Below are positions 21,930 to 30,474 of a DNA stretch of 64,000 bases, one piece after another; within the stretch, counting starts at the first letter, position 1, and each line of letters starts with the position of its first letter. The stretch spans positions 496,001 through 560,000 of the forward strand of contig OZ241348.1 in NCBI GenBank assembly GCA_965199915.1, written 5' to 3'. Position numbers and translations under genes: made by a program. The notes below the pieces were generated by a model that made no database searches, had not been told where the DNA came from, and saw nothing but the letters and a program-made list of their open reading frames with translations. The stretch comes from VXYL01 sp965199915. Its GTDB lineage: Bacteria > Pseudomonadota > Gammaproteobacteria > Pseudomonadales > Azotimanducaceae.

Positions 21930-23825
21930 TCAAAGCGCGGCTGGCGCCGGCCCGCGGGGCAGCGCGGCATGCAAGGTTTCGGTGCGGGGCGGCAGGCACA
22001 AGTCGTCTTTGCAGGTTTGATAGGTGACGCGGGCAACCACATCGCCGGCGTTCGCGGGCTTGGCGTCCGGCGGCGCGTCGGCTTGGGCCGCCACGAGCTG
22101 TTCCCATGTAACGCCGCCTTCGTAGATGTCGTACGGGCCCTTGTAGTGGTGGGGCGGCAACAGCAAGCCGCCCAACGGCGCCACCGCCGGCGGCAGCTCG
22201 AACCGCACCTTGGTCTCGATCATGCCTTGCGGCGTGTTGCGGCCGGTGGGCGCGTAGATGTACCAGCCGTCGCGGATGGCGAAGCGCAGGCGCAGCGCGG
22301 TGCGGTCGCCCCGCGCGGCGGTCTCCAACTTCACGCGCACCGGCGCGACCGGCGGCGGCTCGGCGGCGGTCGGGGCAGGGGCGGCGGGGGTGGACCTGGC
22401 TTGGTCTTGGTTCGGTTGGCGCCCCAGCATGACGTAGACCCGCCCTTGGTGGCGCATGGTCAGCCAGTGCGCCTTGCCTTCCTTGTACAACCTGCCGACG
22501 GACTTCTCCCAATACTCGACGTTTAAGGCAAGCATCTTCTGGGCCTCCTCCTCGGACTGCGACTCCGCCACGAGGTCCAGCATGTCCTTCATGGATTCGG
22601 CCGTGGGCTTCGGGCGGGGCGGATACAGCCCCGGGTCCTTCCCGGCGCTCTCCACTTCGTTGACGTCCTCCCACTCCCAGGACAGTTCGTCGCTGAATTC
22701 GCCGCCATTCACTGTGGCGACGCTCGCGCCGATGAGGAGGTCCTGCACGCCGTCGCCGTTCCAGTCGTCCACGTAGACCCGCGGCCCGCTGCCCGGCAGC
22801 GCTTTGGCGCCGTCCTCGGCCTTCAGCAGATCCACGCCGGGGTGGAAGCGGTGGCCGGCGGAGGTCTTCACGCCGCGAAAGAAGGTGACGGCTTGGCTCG
22901 CCGGGTGCCGGTAGCTGCCGGTGACCAACAGGTCGAGCACGCCGTCGTTGTTCCAGTCCGCAACCGTGGGATTCGACTTGCCGTCGCCGTCGGGGGGCGG
23001 GATTTCCCCTTCGGGAAACGGTTGTGTCGAAGGCTTGTTCAAGATGCGCAGCGGCTCGCCGTTGATGTCGAGCAACGGGCGGCGTTCCGCGAAGCTCGGG
23101 CTGTTGCGGCCGCCGATGTTTTCGCTGATGCGCAAGCCGCCGCTGCCGCCGACGATGAGGTCGTAGTCGCCGTCGTCGTCGAAGTCGCCCATGCTGGCGG
23201 ACGAGTACACCCAGTAGTGGAAGCTGCCGATGTCTCCCGGCACCCCGTCGTAGCCGAAGAGGGGGTTGCCGTCGGCGCTCGGATCGCCTTCCTGCGGTAG
23301 CTTCACGCCGGGCAGGAAGCCGCGCTCGGCGCCGCGGTACCAAGTCACCTCGCCCGGGTGGTACTGGCCGGTGACGATGTCCAGGCGCCCGTCCGCGTTG
23401 AGGTCGTAGAAGTGCGGGGTGAAGCCGATGCAGCACCACTGCGGCACCTCCATGATGGTGCCTTCCGTGTCCCGCGCCCATTGGAAGCCGGCGGCGAACT
23501 TGGGGTTCGCGTCCGTGCCGACGTTTCGGTAGACGCGCATGGTGGAACCGTCCGCGCCCATGGGGAAGTTCTCGCCGGAGTTGGTCTCGAACTCGCCCAC
23601 CAGGAGGTCGCGCTTGCCGTCCCCGTCCCAGTCCCAAAGGGCCGGCGCCGCCAACCCGTGCTTCTCGGTGAGCACCGGCTGGTCGCCCGCCATCACCAGA
23701 AACGGCTGCTCCAATTGCGGCGCGCCGGGGACGTTCGCCCCGACGATGCGCGGAAAACGCATCTCGTCCGCGCAGATTGGCCACGTCAGAATCGCGACGG
23801 GGATGCACAATGTTCGTTTGTTCAT
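21930..23825 (-). CDS. secreted FG-GAP/VCBS propeller protein with C-terminal DsbD-N-like domain
   Basis: 631 residues from ATG 23825, chosen because it gives a signal peptide (MNKRTLCIPVAILTWPICADE). Residues ~50-370 hold at least six calcium-binding-type FG-GAP/VCBS repeats (DWDGDGKRDLLVG, DLNADGRLDIVTG, DFDDDGDYDLIVG, DWNNDGVLDLLVTG, DWNGDGVQDLLIG), forming a beta-propeller. After a charged helix and a Pro/Ala linker (about 500-520), the last ~110 residues resemble the N-terminal domain of DsbD (RFAIRDGWYIYAP; VTYQTCKDDLCLPP with a cysteine pair). Such domain pairs suggest a periplasmic or outer-surface protein with a redox or protein-contact role. It is the first gene of the minus-strand set. 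Confidence 0.8.
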   Translation of the reverse strand: MNKRTLCIPVAILTWPICADEMRFPRIVGANVPGAPQLEQPFLVMAGDQPVLTEKHGLAAPALWDWDGDGKRDLLVGEFETNSGENFPMGADGSTMRVYRNVGTDANPKFAAGFQWARDTEGTIMEVPQWCCIGFTPHFYDLNADGRLDIVTGQYHPGEVTWYRGAERGFLPGVKLPQEGDPSADGNPLFGYDGVPGDIGSFHYWVYSSASMGDFDDDGDYDLIVGGSGGLRISENIGGRNSPSFAERRPLLDINGEPLRILNKPSTQPFPEGEIPPPDGDGKSNPTVADWNNDGVLDLLVTGSYRHPASQAVTFFRGVKTSAGHRFHPGVDLLKAEDGAKALPGSGPRVYVDDWNGDGVQDLLIGASVATVNGGEFSDELSWEWEDVNEVESAGKDPGLYPPRPKPTAESMKDMLDLVAESQSEEEAQKMLALNVEYWEKSVGRLYKEGKAHWLTMRHQGRVYVMLGRQPNQDQARSTPAAPAPTAAEPPPVAPVRVKLETAARGDRTALRLRFAIRDGWYIYAPTGRNTPQGMIETKVRFELPPAVAPLGGLLLPPHHYKGPYDIYEGGVTWEQLVAAQADAPPDAKPANAGDVVARVTYQTCKDDLCLPPRTETLHAALPRGPAPAAL

Positions 23826-23927
23826 GGCGGCTACCGGCTGTTGAAGTGCGGGCGTCGAGCATAGCACCACGCCAAGCCCCGAATCGGCTCGCGGGGTGCC
23901 ACAGCTTCGCCTTGCCCTGCGGACGAC

Positions 23928-23975
23928 CTATCGTTTGATAGACGGATTGACACCGGCGCGCCGACACCGTAGCGT
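23928..23975 (+). promoter_or_regulatory. promoter and palindrome upstream of the SNF2 helicase gene
   Basis: A palindrome CTATC-GTTT-GATAG (23928-23941) is followed by TTGACA (23947-23952), a 17-bp spacer and TAGCGT (23970-23975). The predicted transcript would begin about 23982, at the GTG start 23984, so the mRNA may be leaderless. The box TTTGATAG inside this site recurs upstream of two other promoters in the island. Confidence 0.5.
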
Positions 23976-23983
23976 GGCGCATC

Positions 23984-26900
23984 GTGACCACCGCCGACGC
24001 CTTTCGGAACCACTTCGACGTGCGCGACTTGCGCAAGCGCCTGGGGTGGACGCAGCGGCGGTTCGCCGAGCAGCTGCATGTGACTCCGCTCACGGTGTTG
24101 CGCTGGGAGGCCGGCCAATCCGCGCCGCGCCCGCTGGCGTTGGCGAAGCTGCGCGAGTTGGAGCAGGAGCTCGCCGCCGCCGAGGCGGGCCGCGCGCCAA
24201 CGCCGAGCGTTCGCGCGCCCGCAACCCACTTGCCGGTGCTTGATTTCGCCGGCAACCCGGACGCCGTGCTGGCCGTCGCGGAAGCCCACCGGCTGGCGTT
24301 CGGCCACCAGTTCAACCCCGCCTTCGCCAGCGAGATCTCGCGCATCGATCCGCTGCCCCACCAGCGCATTGCGGTGTACGAGCACATGCTGCGCCAAGAC
24401 CCGTTGCGCTTTCTGCTGGCGGACGACGCCGGCGCCGGCAAGACCATCATGACCGGCCTGACGGTGCGCGAGATGCTCTCCCGCGGCCGCATCCGGCGCG
24501 TGCTGGTGGTGCCGCCGGCGGGCTTGGTGGGGAACTGGGAGCGCGAACTGCGCACGCTGTTTCGTTTGGAGTTCCGCATCGTTGCGGGGGAGGACGCCCG
24601 CGCCGGCAATCCCTTCCACGGGCTGGGGAGCGACTTGGCCATCGTCTCGTTGGACACGCTGGCCCGCGGCACCGCCTTCGACCGGCTGCGCAGCGCCGAG
24701 ACCGCGCCCTACGACTTGGTGGTGTTCGACGAAGCGCACAAGCTGGCGGCGGAGACGGTGCGGGGCCGCGTCAACAAGACGCAGCGCTACGAGTTGGCGG
24801 AAGCGCTGGCCGGCTGCGCCGCGCCGGCGAGCGAGTACGGCGGCCTGCCTTGGCGCGCGCGACACCTGCTGCTGCTCACCGCCACGCCGCACATGGGCAA
24901 GGATTCGCCCTACCACCATCTCTGGCGATTGCTCGACCCGCACGTCTTCGCCACCGGCGAGGCGTTTCGGCGCTTTCCGCCCGCGGCCCGCGCCCGCCAC
25001 TTCATCCGCCGCACCAAGGAAGAGATGGTGGACTTGCAGGGCAGGGCGCTCTACCGCGAGCGCAAGTGCGACACCTTCGGCTACGACTTGAGCGCGAGCG
25101 AGCAGGCGCTCTACGACGCCACCACGGACTACCTCGCGAGCACCTTCCGCCAAGCGCTCGGCAATTCCGGCGCGGCGCGGCTCGCTTTGGGCGTTTTTCA
25201 ACGGCGGCTGGCGAGTTCGGCTTGGGCCCTGTTGCGCTCCTTCGAGCGGCGCATCGAGAAACTGGACCGCCACGCCGCCGACCTGCAATCCGGCAAGGCG
25301 ACGCTTGATGATCTCGCCGGCGGAAACCGGCGCATCGAGCGCCGCGGGGACTATTTCGACGAACACGGCGCGGACGACGACTACCGCGAAGGCATGGTCG
25401 GCGAGGCCCACGAGGACTTCGAGGCCGAGGTGCTTGGGGCGGTGGTCGCGGCAACCGTCGAGGATCTGCAAGCGGAAGTGGAGACGCTGACCGGGTTGCG
25501 CGGCATGGCGCGGAAGGTGCTGGACGACGGCAACGAAGCGAAGTTCGTGAAGCTCCGGGAGGTGTTGGAGGACGGGGCGCAAGGGGCGCAGGGGGCAACC
25601 CAAGAAAAGTGGCTGGTCTTCACCGAGCACCGCGACACGTTGGAGTATCTGGTGCGGCGTCTTGAAGGGCTCGGCTACGTCGGCCAAGTGGCGCAGATCC
25701 ACGGCGGCATGGACTGGCGCGAGCGGGAAGCCCAGGTGGAGCAGTTCAGGCATCCCGACGGCGCCCGCTTCTGCATCGCCACGGACGCCGCCGGCGAGGG
25801 CATCAACCTGCAGTTCTGCGCCCGCATGGCCAACTACGACATCCCGTGGAACCCCGCCCGCTTGGAACAGCGCATGGGCCGCATCCACCGCTACGGCCAA
25901 GCGCGGGACGTCGTCATCGTCAACCTCGTGGCGGTAAGCACCCGCGAAGGCCGGGTGCTCATGCGGCTCTTCGAGAAGCTGGACGCCATCCGCGCCGCAC
26001 TGAGTTCGGACAAGGTGTTCGACGTGATCGGCCGCCTGTTCGAGAACGTCTCGCTGAAGGACGCGATGCTCAGCGCGGCGACGGACGATGGCGAACGCGA
26101 GGCCATCGCGGCCCTCGAGCCCCTGACTGTCGAGCGCACCACCGCCCTACGCGCTGCCGAGCAGCGCATCTACGGCGCGAAAGGCGATGTGGCCGGCCGC
26201 CTTGGGCAACTGCAAGGCGACATCGAACGCGAGCGCTATCTGCAACTCACGCCCGGCTACGTGCGCCAGTTCGTCGCCACCGGCACGGCACTGCTGGGGC
26301 TGGAAATCCGCGGCGACTTGGACGGCGTTTTCGCCTTGGCCCCTCGCGAAGCAGGCGCATTGGACGCGCTGCTGCCGGCGCTCGCCGCCTACGATGCCGA
26401 GGCGCGCGACAAGCTGCGCGTGTACCGGCCAAACCAAGGCGACGCGCCATGTGTTTGGCTGCACCCGGGCGAGCCGGTGTTCGACGCCCTCGCCAACCGC
26501 GTGATCGAGCGCTTCGGCGCGGACGCCTTGCGCGGCAGCATCTTCATCGATCCAAGAGCCAGCGAGCCGTACCTGTGCCACTTGGCCATCGCAGCGCTGC
26601 GTTTGGAAGAGTCCGCGGCTTCGGCATCCACCTTGCTCGAACGCCGGCTGATCGCCGTGCGCCACAACGCCGAGGGCGAACCCGCCTTGTGCGCCGTCGA
26701 ACCCCTGCTGCTGCTCCACAGCGCTCCCCACGTTCCCCCCGGCGCCGTGCCATTGGCCGCAAGAGCCGTGGGCATGAAAGCCGACGCCGCGCGCTTCCTC
26801 GCCCAGGTGGCGCATGAAGAACTGGTGGAAGAACGGCGCACCGCGCTGCGCGCCGAACTGCCCGAACGCCAACGCCAAGCCGCCGCCGGGTTCGATCTTC

Positions 26901-27532
26901 GCGCCGCCGAACTCGCCGCCGCGCGCCAAGCGCTAGGCAAAGAAGCGGACGCCGAGGACCTTGCGACCGTCAAGGAAGCCCAACGCGACCTGCTGGCCGA
27001 ACGCGCCGATGCCCTCCAAGCGCTTGCCTCCGAACCAGACCGGGTGGTCGCCGGCGAGGTGCAGTTCGTCGCCCACGCCCTCGCCATTCCGCCACCCGAG
27101 GGCGATGAGACCGAGCGCCACGACCAGCGCGTGGAAGACATCGCCGTGCGCATCGCCATCGCCTGGGAACGCGAACGCGACGCCACCGTGCAGGACGTCT
27201 CCAAGCCGGAGCTCGCCCGCAACGCCGGCCTGCCGAACTGGCCGGGCTTCGACCTGCTGGCCACGCAGCCGGGCGGCCAGAAGCGCCGCATCGAAGTGAA
27301 GGGCCGCGCCGGCCGGGACGGCATCCACATGGAAGCCAACGAGTGGAAGCAGGCCTGCCACCTGGAATCGGACTACTGGCTGTACGTCGTGTTCGACTGC
27401 GCCACCGCCAAGCCGGAACTGCTGCGGGTGCAAGACCCGTTCCACAAGCTGGTGGTCAGCCGACAGGAGAGCGCGGTGTTCGCCATTGCGGCATCGGCGG
27501 TGGTGGAGGCGGCGGAGGGGGAATTGAGATAA
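23984..27532 (+). CDS. SNF2-family helicase with N-terminal XRE-HTH and C-terminal DUF3883 (Hma-type defence)
   Basis: 1182 residues from GTG 23984. Residues ~12-62 form an XRE-like helix-turn-helix (LRKRLGWTQRRFAEQLHVTP). The SNF2 motor has Walker A ADDAGAGKT (about 147), DEAH (about 247), LLLTATPHMGKD (about 297), ATDAAGEGINLQF (about 600) and MGRIHRYGQ (about 630). A helical region follows, and residues ~1075-1165 are a DUF3883 domain (RRIEVKGRAG; YWLYVVFDCA) with a PD-(D/E)XK-like core. Helicases of this build form the first subunit of helicase-methylase-ATPase anti-phage loci; the matching DUF1156 methylase and DUF499 ATPase lie at 41.5 and 47.1 kb. The HTH fusion suggests autoregulation or sequence recognition. 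Confidence 0.9.
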   Translation: MTTADAFRNHFDVRDLRKRLGWTQRRFAEQLHVTPLTVLRWEAGQSAPRPLALAKLRELEQELAAAEAGRAPTPSVRAPATHLPVLDFAGNPDAVLAVAEAHRLAFGHQFNPAFASEISRIDPLPHQRIAVYEHMLRQDPLRFLLADDAGAGKTIMTGLTVREMLSRGRIRRVLVVPPAGLVGNWERELRTLFRLEFRIVAGEDARAGNPFHGLGSDLAIVSLDTLARGTAFDRLRSAETAPYDLVVFDEAHKLAAETVRGRVNKTQRYELAEALAGCAAPASEYGGLPWRARHLLLLTATPHMGKDSPYHHLWRLLDPHVFATGEAFRRFPPAARARHFIRRTKEEMVDLQGRALYRERKCDTFGYDLSASEQALYDATTDYLASTFRQALGNSGAARLALGVFQRRLASSAWALLRSFERRIEKLDRHAADLQSGKATLDDLAGGNRRIERRGDYFDEHGADDDYREGMVGEAHEDFEAEVLGAVVAATVEDLQAEVETLTGLRGMARKVLDDGNEAKFVKLREVLEDGAQGAQGATQEKWLVFTEHRDTLEYLVRRLEGLGYVGQVAQIHGGMDWREREAQVEQFRHPDGARFCIATDAAGEGINLQFCARMANYDIPWNPARLEQRMGRIHRYGQARDVVIVNLVAVSTREGRVLMRLFEKLDAIRAALSSDKVFDVIGRLFENVSLKDAMLSAATDDGEREAIAALEPLTVERTTALRAAEQRIYGAKGDVAGRLGQLQGDIERERYLQLTPGYVRQFVATGTALLGLEIRGDLDGVFALAPREAGALDALLPALAAYDAEARDKLRVYRPNQGDAPCVWLHPGEPVFDALANRVIERFGADALRGSIFIDPRASEPYLCHLAIAALRLEESAASASTLLERRLIAVRHNAEGEPALCAVEPLLLLHSAPHVPPGAVPLAARAVGMKADAARFLAQVAHEELVEERRTALRAELPERQRQAAAGFDLRAAELAAARQALGKEADAEDLATVKEAQRDLLAERADALQALASEPDRVVAGEVQFVAHALAIPPPEGDETERHDQRVEDIAVRIAIAWERERDATVQDVSKPELARNAGLPNWPGFDLLATQPGGQKRRIEVKGRAGRDGIHMEANEWKQACHLESDYWLYVVFDCATAKPELLRVQDPFHKLVVSRQESAVFAIAASAVVEAAEGELR

Positions 27533-27538
27533 TGATCA

Positions 27539-27577
27539 ACCATGAAATATGGATGCATACCATCCAATTTTCATGGT
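27539..27577. promoter_or_regulatory. AT-rich inverted repeat between helicase and DUF4143 genes
   Basis: Arms 27539-27555 and 27561-27577 are complementary at 15 of 17 positions around a 5-base loop. It begins 7 bp after the helicase stop and ends 13 bp before the next start. It is strikingly AT-rich against the surroundings. It could be a terminator-like hairpin (TTTT follows) or an operator. Confidence 0.45.
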
Positions 27578-27589
27578 AATTTTCCCTCC

Positions 27590-28738
27590 ATGATCGAACG
27601 TGTCGAACATCAGCGAGCGCTTCGGCGGCTGATTGCGAACAACCCCGTCGTCGCTCTCTTGGGCGCGCGGCAAGTTGGCAAGACGACCTTGGCGCGGACT
27701 CTTGCGGCGCAACGGGCCGGCGCCGTCCATTTCTTCGACTTGGAGTCGAATGCCGACGTGGCGCGGCTTGCGGATCCCGAGCTCGCGTTGTCCAACCTGC
27801 GGGGTTTGGTGGTGCTCGACGAAGTCCAGCGGCGGCCGGATCTCTTTCCGACGTTGCGCGTTCTCGCCGATCGCCGGCCGCGGCCGGCACGGTTCCTCGT
27901 TCTTGGCAGCGCGTCTCCAGAGCTGTTGCGCCAGAGCTCGGAAACCCTTGCCGGGCGAATCGCCCACTACGAGCTGCCACCCCTGTCGATTGCGGAAGTG
28001 CAGCCGAAGCAAGCGCCCCGGCTCTGGCTTCGTGGCGGAATGCCGCGGTCCTACACGCTTCGCGGCCACGCTGACAGCTACCGTTGGCGCCGGGATTTCA
28101 TCCGCACGTTCCTTGAGCGCGAGGTGCCGCAGTTGGGCATCGGCTTGCCCAGCGCAACGCTGGATAGGTTCTGGGCCATGCTGGCCCACTACCACGCGCA
28201 GGTATGGAACGGTTCCGAACTCGGGCGCGCGTTCGGCGTATCCCACCACGCCGTGCGCCGCTACCTCGACGCCTTGCAGGCCACCTTCATGGTGCGCAGC
28301 CTGAAACCTTGGAGCGCCAATCTCAAGAAGCGCCAAGTGAAGGCGCCGAAGATCTACATCCGCGATTCCGGCCTGCTGCACAACCTGCTGAACATTGTTA
28401 CGTTTGCGGATCTCGAACGCCACCCGAAGGTGGGCGCATCCTGGGAAGGCTTCGTGATCGAGAACCTCATACGCACGCTCGCCGTGGACGACCGCGACTG
28501 CTACTTCTGGGCGACCCACACCGGCGCCGAGATCGACTTGGTGGTGCGCAGCGGCGCCGAATTGCGCGGCTTCGAGGTGAAGCGCACCAGCGCGCCCCGC
28601 CTCACGCGCTCCATGCACACAGCGCTCGACGATCTCGAACTGTCCCGCATTGACGTGATCCACGCCGGCGACGAGACCTTCCCCCTCGCCCAGCGCGTCC
28701 GCGCGGTCAGCGCACGCCGGATGCTGGCGGATATCTAA
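27590..28738 (+). CDS. AAA ATPase with DUF4143 domain (island copy)
   Basis: 382 residues from ATG 27590. Walker A is LLGARQVGKTTLART (about 23), Walker B LRGLVVLDEVQRRPD, and the sensor LVLGSASPELLRQSS. The DUF4143 half has APKIYIRDSGLLHNLL, SWEGFVIENLI and GAEIDLVVRSGAELRGFEVK. It lies 57 bp downstream of the helicase gene, same strand, separated by an AT-rich inverted repeat. It belongs to the same broad family as the protein at 15.9 kb but is from a different subgroup. Its part in defence, if any, is unknown. Confidence 0.85.
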   Translation: MIERVEHQRALRRLIANNPVVALLGARQVGKTTLARTLAAQRAGAVHFFDLESNADVARLADPELALSNLRGLVVLDEVQRRPDLFPTLRVLADRRPRPARFLVLGSASPELLRQSSETLAGRIAHYELPPLSIAEVQPKQAPRLWLRGGMPRSYTLRGHADSYRWRRDFIRTFLEREVPQLGIGLPSATLDRFWAMLAHYHAQVWNGSELGRAFGVSHHAVRRYLDALQATFMVRSLKPWSANLKKRQVKAPKIYIRDSGLLHNLLNIVTFADLERHPKVGASWEGFVIENLIRTLAVDDRDCYFWATHTGAEIDLVVRSGAELRGFEVKRTSAPRLTRSMHTALDDLELSRIDVIHAGDETFPLAQRVRAVSARRMLADI

Positions 28739-28779
28739 GATGTGCGCTGGTACCGGAACCACTTGCCAACATCTATACT

Positions 28780-28825
28780 GGCGCCAAGTCGTCAAAGCAC
28801 TCGCAAGCCGCTTCGACTTGGCGCC
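28780..28825. promoter_or_regulatory. 12-bp perfect inverted repeat
   Basis: GGCGCCAAGTCG (28780-28791) and its exact complement CGACTTGGCGCC (28814-28825), separated by 22 bases, lie in the 233-bp gap before the small gene at 28972. There is no T-tract, so an operator is more likely than a terminator. Confidence 0.4.
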
Positions 28826-28971
28826 GAATCGCCGTTGCGGAAGCGCGGCTGCATGACCCTGGCATTGTCGTCGCGCTCTCGGAGGTCCATTATTCGTGGG
28901 CGGGACAGCGGATGCTCTAGCGACGTTGAAGTTGGCCCACCTCTGGTCGAACCGGTGCAGGAAGAAAGCCG

Positions 28972-29244
28972 ATGCCTATCCACATGGTGCTTCTAACCAG
29001 GCCCAACGCGAGCGTTGTGGCCCGCATCAAGGAAAAATACCCCGACCACCACCAAGTGACGGAGACCTGCTACCTCGTGCAGACCAAGGAGCTCACGCAG
29101 GATGTCGCCATCAAGGTGGGTGTTAAGGGGCCGGACCGCGTCGACGACGCCTCCGGCGTAGTCTTCAAATTGAACGGCGCCTATTCCGGGTACGCGGCGC
29201 GCACGTTGTGGGAGTGGCTTGGTCAAGCGGAGGAAGTGGAGTGA
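28972..29244 (+). CDS. small protein of unknown function (90 aa)
   Basis: A 90-residue soluble protein, alternating beta and alpha by eye, ending SGYAARTLWEWLGQAEEVE. The ATG at 28972 has an AGGAAGA ribosome site about seven bases upstream, which supports real expression. The stop overlaps the GTG start of the next small gene (GTGA-type overlap), so the pair is translationally coupled. I do not recognise a catalytic motif. Its position inside the defence island, between a DUF4143 ATPase and a toxin-antitoxin remnant, hints at a defence or regulatory role. Confidence 0.65.
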   Translation: MPIHMVLLTRPNASVVARIKEKYPDHHQVTETCYLVQTKELTQDVAIKVGVKGPDRVDDASGVVFKLNGAYSGYAARTLWEWLGQAEEVE

Positions 29245-29522
29245 ACCAGCGGACGCCGCTTCGAGCCGTTGAGCAAGAGGAGCCACAGGCAACGGAGCAC
29301 AGCGGTGGTGGCAACGGCGGCGGGAGCCGTCTGGAGGACCGTCTACGTGGCGTGGAAATCCAGCTTGCTGAAATCAAGGCCAAGCTCGATACCGAGCTGA
29401 AGTACATTGCCACGAAGGCATGGGTGCTTGCCGGCGTTCTGGCGGGCATGGGTGTGGCGGCGACGATCGCCGCGGCCATCGCGGTGGCGGCTCTCCGCGC
29501 ATTCTCCGCATCGGGATCGTAG
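29241..29522 (+). CDS. small coiled-coil plus single-TM protein (93 aa)
   Basis: Starts at GTG 29241, overlapping the preceding stop, with GGAAGTGGA upstream. Residues 1-35 are hydrophilic and Gly-rich, 38-62 form an amphipathic or coiled helix (LEDRLRGVEIQLAEIKAKLD), and 66-88 a hydrophobic membrane helix of Ala, Val and Gly. This coil-then-membrane design resembles small phage XhlA/holin-like or effector-anchor proteins. Coupled with the 90-residue soluble protein upstream, it may form a soluble-sensor/membrane-effector pair. That is inference from architecture only. Confidence 0.6.
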   Translation: MNQRTPLRAVEQEEPQATEHSGGGNGGGSRLEDRLRGVEIQLAEIKAKLDTELKYIATKAWVLAGVLAGMGVAATIAAAIAVAALRAFSASGS

Positions 29523-29818
29523 ACATGCGCTGGCGGCAGTCGTAGTCGCCAGCGCATTCGGCTTGGCGCTTCTCGGAAGACAGCTCTCCTGCGTTGTTGG
29601 TCATAGCGCTGTCCCGGTGGACATCGCCCTCGGTGAACCGCCGGCTTGGTCGGGCGGAGGCGCGATTACGGGAGATCGTTGTGCGGCGTGGGCGCGGATG
29701 GTTGGCTGCCAAGGGGTGCCCTCCGCGGCGGCTCTGCCTGTATGTAGAGGCGAGGTCGCCCATCCTTCCGCGCTGCGGAGTCCACGCCCCAAGCGCTGGG
29801 CGTGACGCCGCGCATCTC

Positions 29819-29854
29819 TACCCAAAACGGGTATGATCGTTCCCGAAATGGGAA
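29819..29854. promoter_or_regulatory. two tandem palindromic operators at the HTH-nucleotidyltransferase start
   Basis: TACCC-AAAAC-GGGTA (29819-29833) and TTCCC-GAAAT-GGGAA (29840-29854) share the same 5-5-5 design. Their centres are 21 bp apart, two helical turns, so bound dimers would sit on one face. They straddle both candidate start codons (29833 and 29848) of a gene whose product carries an HTH domain, so autorepression is likely. The second repeat copy has lost this segment. Confidence 0.6.
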
Positions 29855-30474
29855 TCACGCACGAACATCAAGACGATCGGCCCACCGGCTTGGCGGACGT
29901 GCTCTTCACGCCCGTGCAGCAACGGGTGTTGGGCCTCCTTTTCGGCCAGCCGGACCGCCGCTTTCAGGGCGCGGAGCTGATCCGCCTGGCGAACGCCGGC
30001 ACCGGGGCTCCGCATCGCCTCTTGCAGCGCTTGGCGTCCTGCGGGCTGGTGCGGGTGGACGCCGTAGGACGGCAGAAGTTCTACCAAGCGAACCCGGCCG
30101 CGCCGATCCACAACGAGCTCGTGGCCCTCGTTCGCAAGACCGTCGGTCTGCGACAGCCGCTCCGGGAAGCGCTCATGCCCTTCGCGGACAACATCGAGCT
30201 TGCCTTCGTGTTCGGCAGCGCGGCCGCTGGCGAAGACCGGGCGGGCAGCGACATCGACTTGATGGTGGTGGCGCGCTTGCTGGACTACGCGACGCTGTTA
30301 GACGCATTGCAGAGCGCCGAGCAAGCGCTCGATCGGCAGGTGAACCCAAACATCGTCGCGCCGGCCGAGTGGGCCCGCAAACGCCGCCAGAAGGACGGCT
30401 TCATTGCGCGCGTGGCAGCACGGCCGCGGCTGCTGGTGATCGGAGAAGACGACGATGGCCGCCGCGCAACTTGA
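29833..30474 (+). CDS. HTH-nucleotidyltransferase (MNT-type antitoxin-like)
   Basis: 213 residues from ATG 29833, or 208 from ATG 29848, which lies inside the second operator palindrome. Residues ~20-85 are a winged-helix HTH (LFTPVQQRVLGLLFGQPDRRF...). Residues ~115-200 hold the nucleotidyltransferase motif AFVFGSAAAGEDRAGSDIDLMV, with the G-S and D-x-D metal-binding residues. Such proteins pair with HEPN toxins in MNT/HEPN systems and can AMPylate them. The expected HEPN partner starts 20 bases inside this gene's 3' end but is truncated. An incomplete second copy lies at 37.3 kb. Confidence 0.8.
   Translation: MIVPEMGITHEHQDDRPTGLADVLFTPVQQRVLGLLFGQPDRRFQGAELIRLANAGTGAPHRLLQRLASCGLVRVDAVGRQKFYQANPAAPIHNELVALVRKTVGLRQPLREALMPFADNIELAFVFGSAAAGEDRAGSDIDLMVVARLLDYATLLDALQSAEQALDRQVNPNIVAPAEWARKRRQKDGFIARVAARPRLLVIGEDDDGRRAT

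Noticed and set aside
23984..27532. Calling the helicase DISARM DrmD
   Set aside because: No DrmA, DrmB or DrmC genes are nearby; the DUF1156/DUF499 partners fit the helicase-methylase-ATPase class better.
29594..29836. 80-codon frame upstream of the HTH-nucleotidyltransferase
   Set aside because: The corresponding segment in the second repeat copy does not keep the frame, so coding is unlikely.
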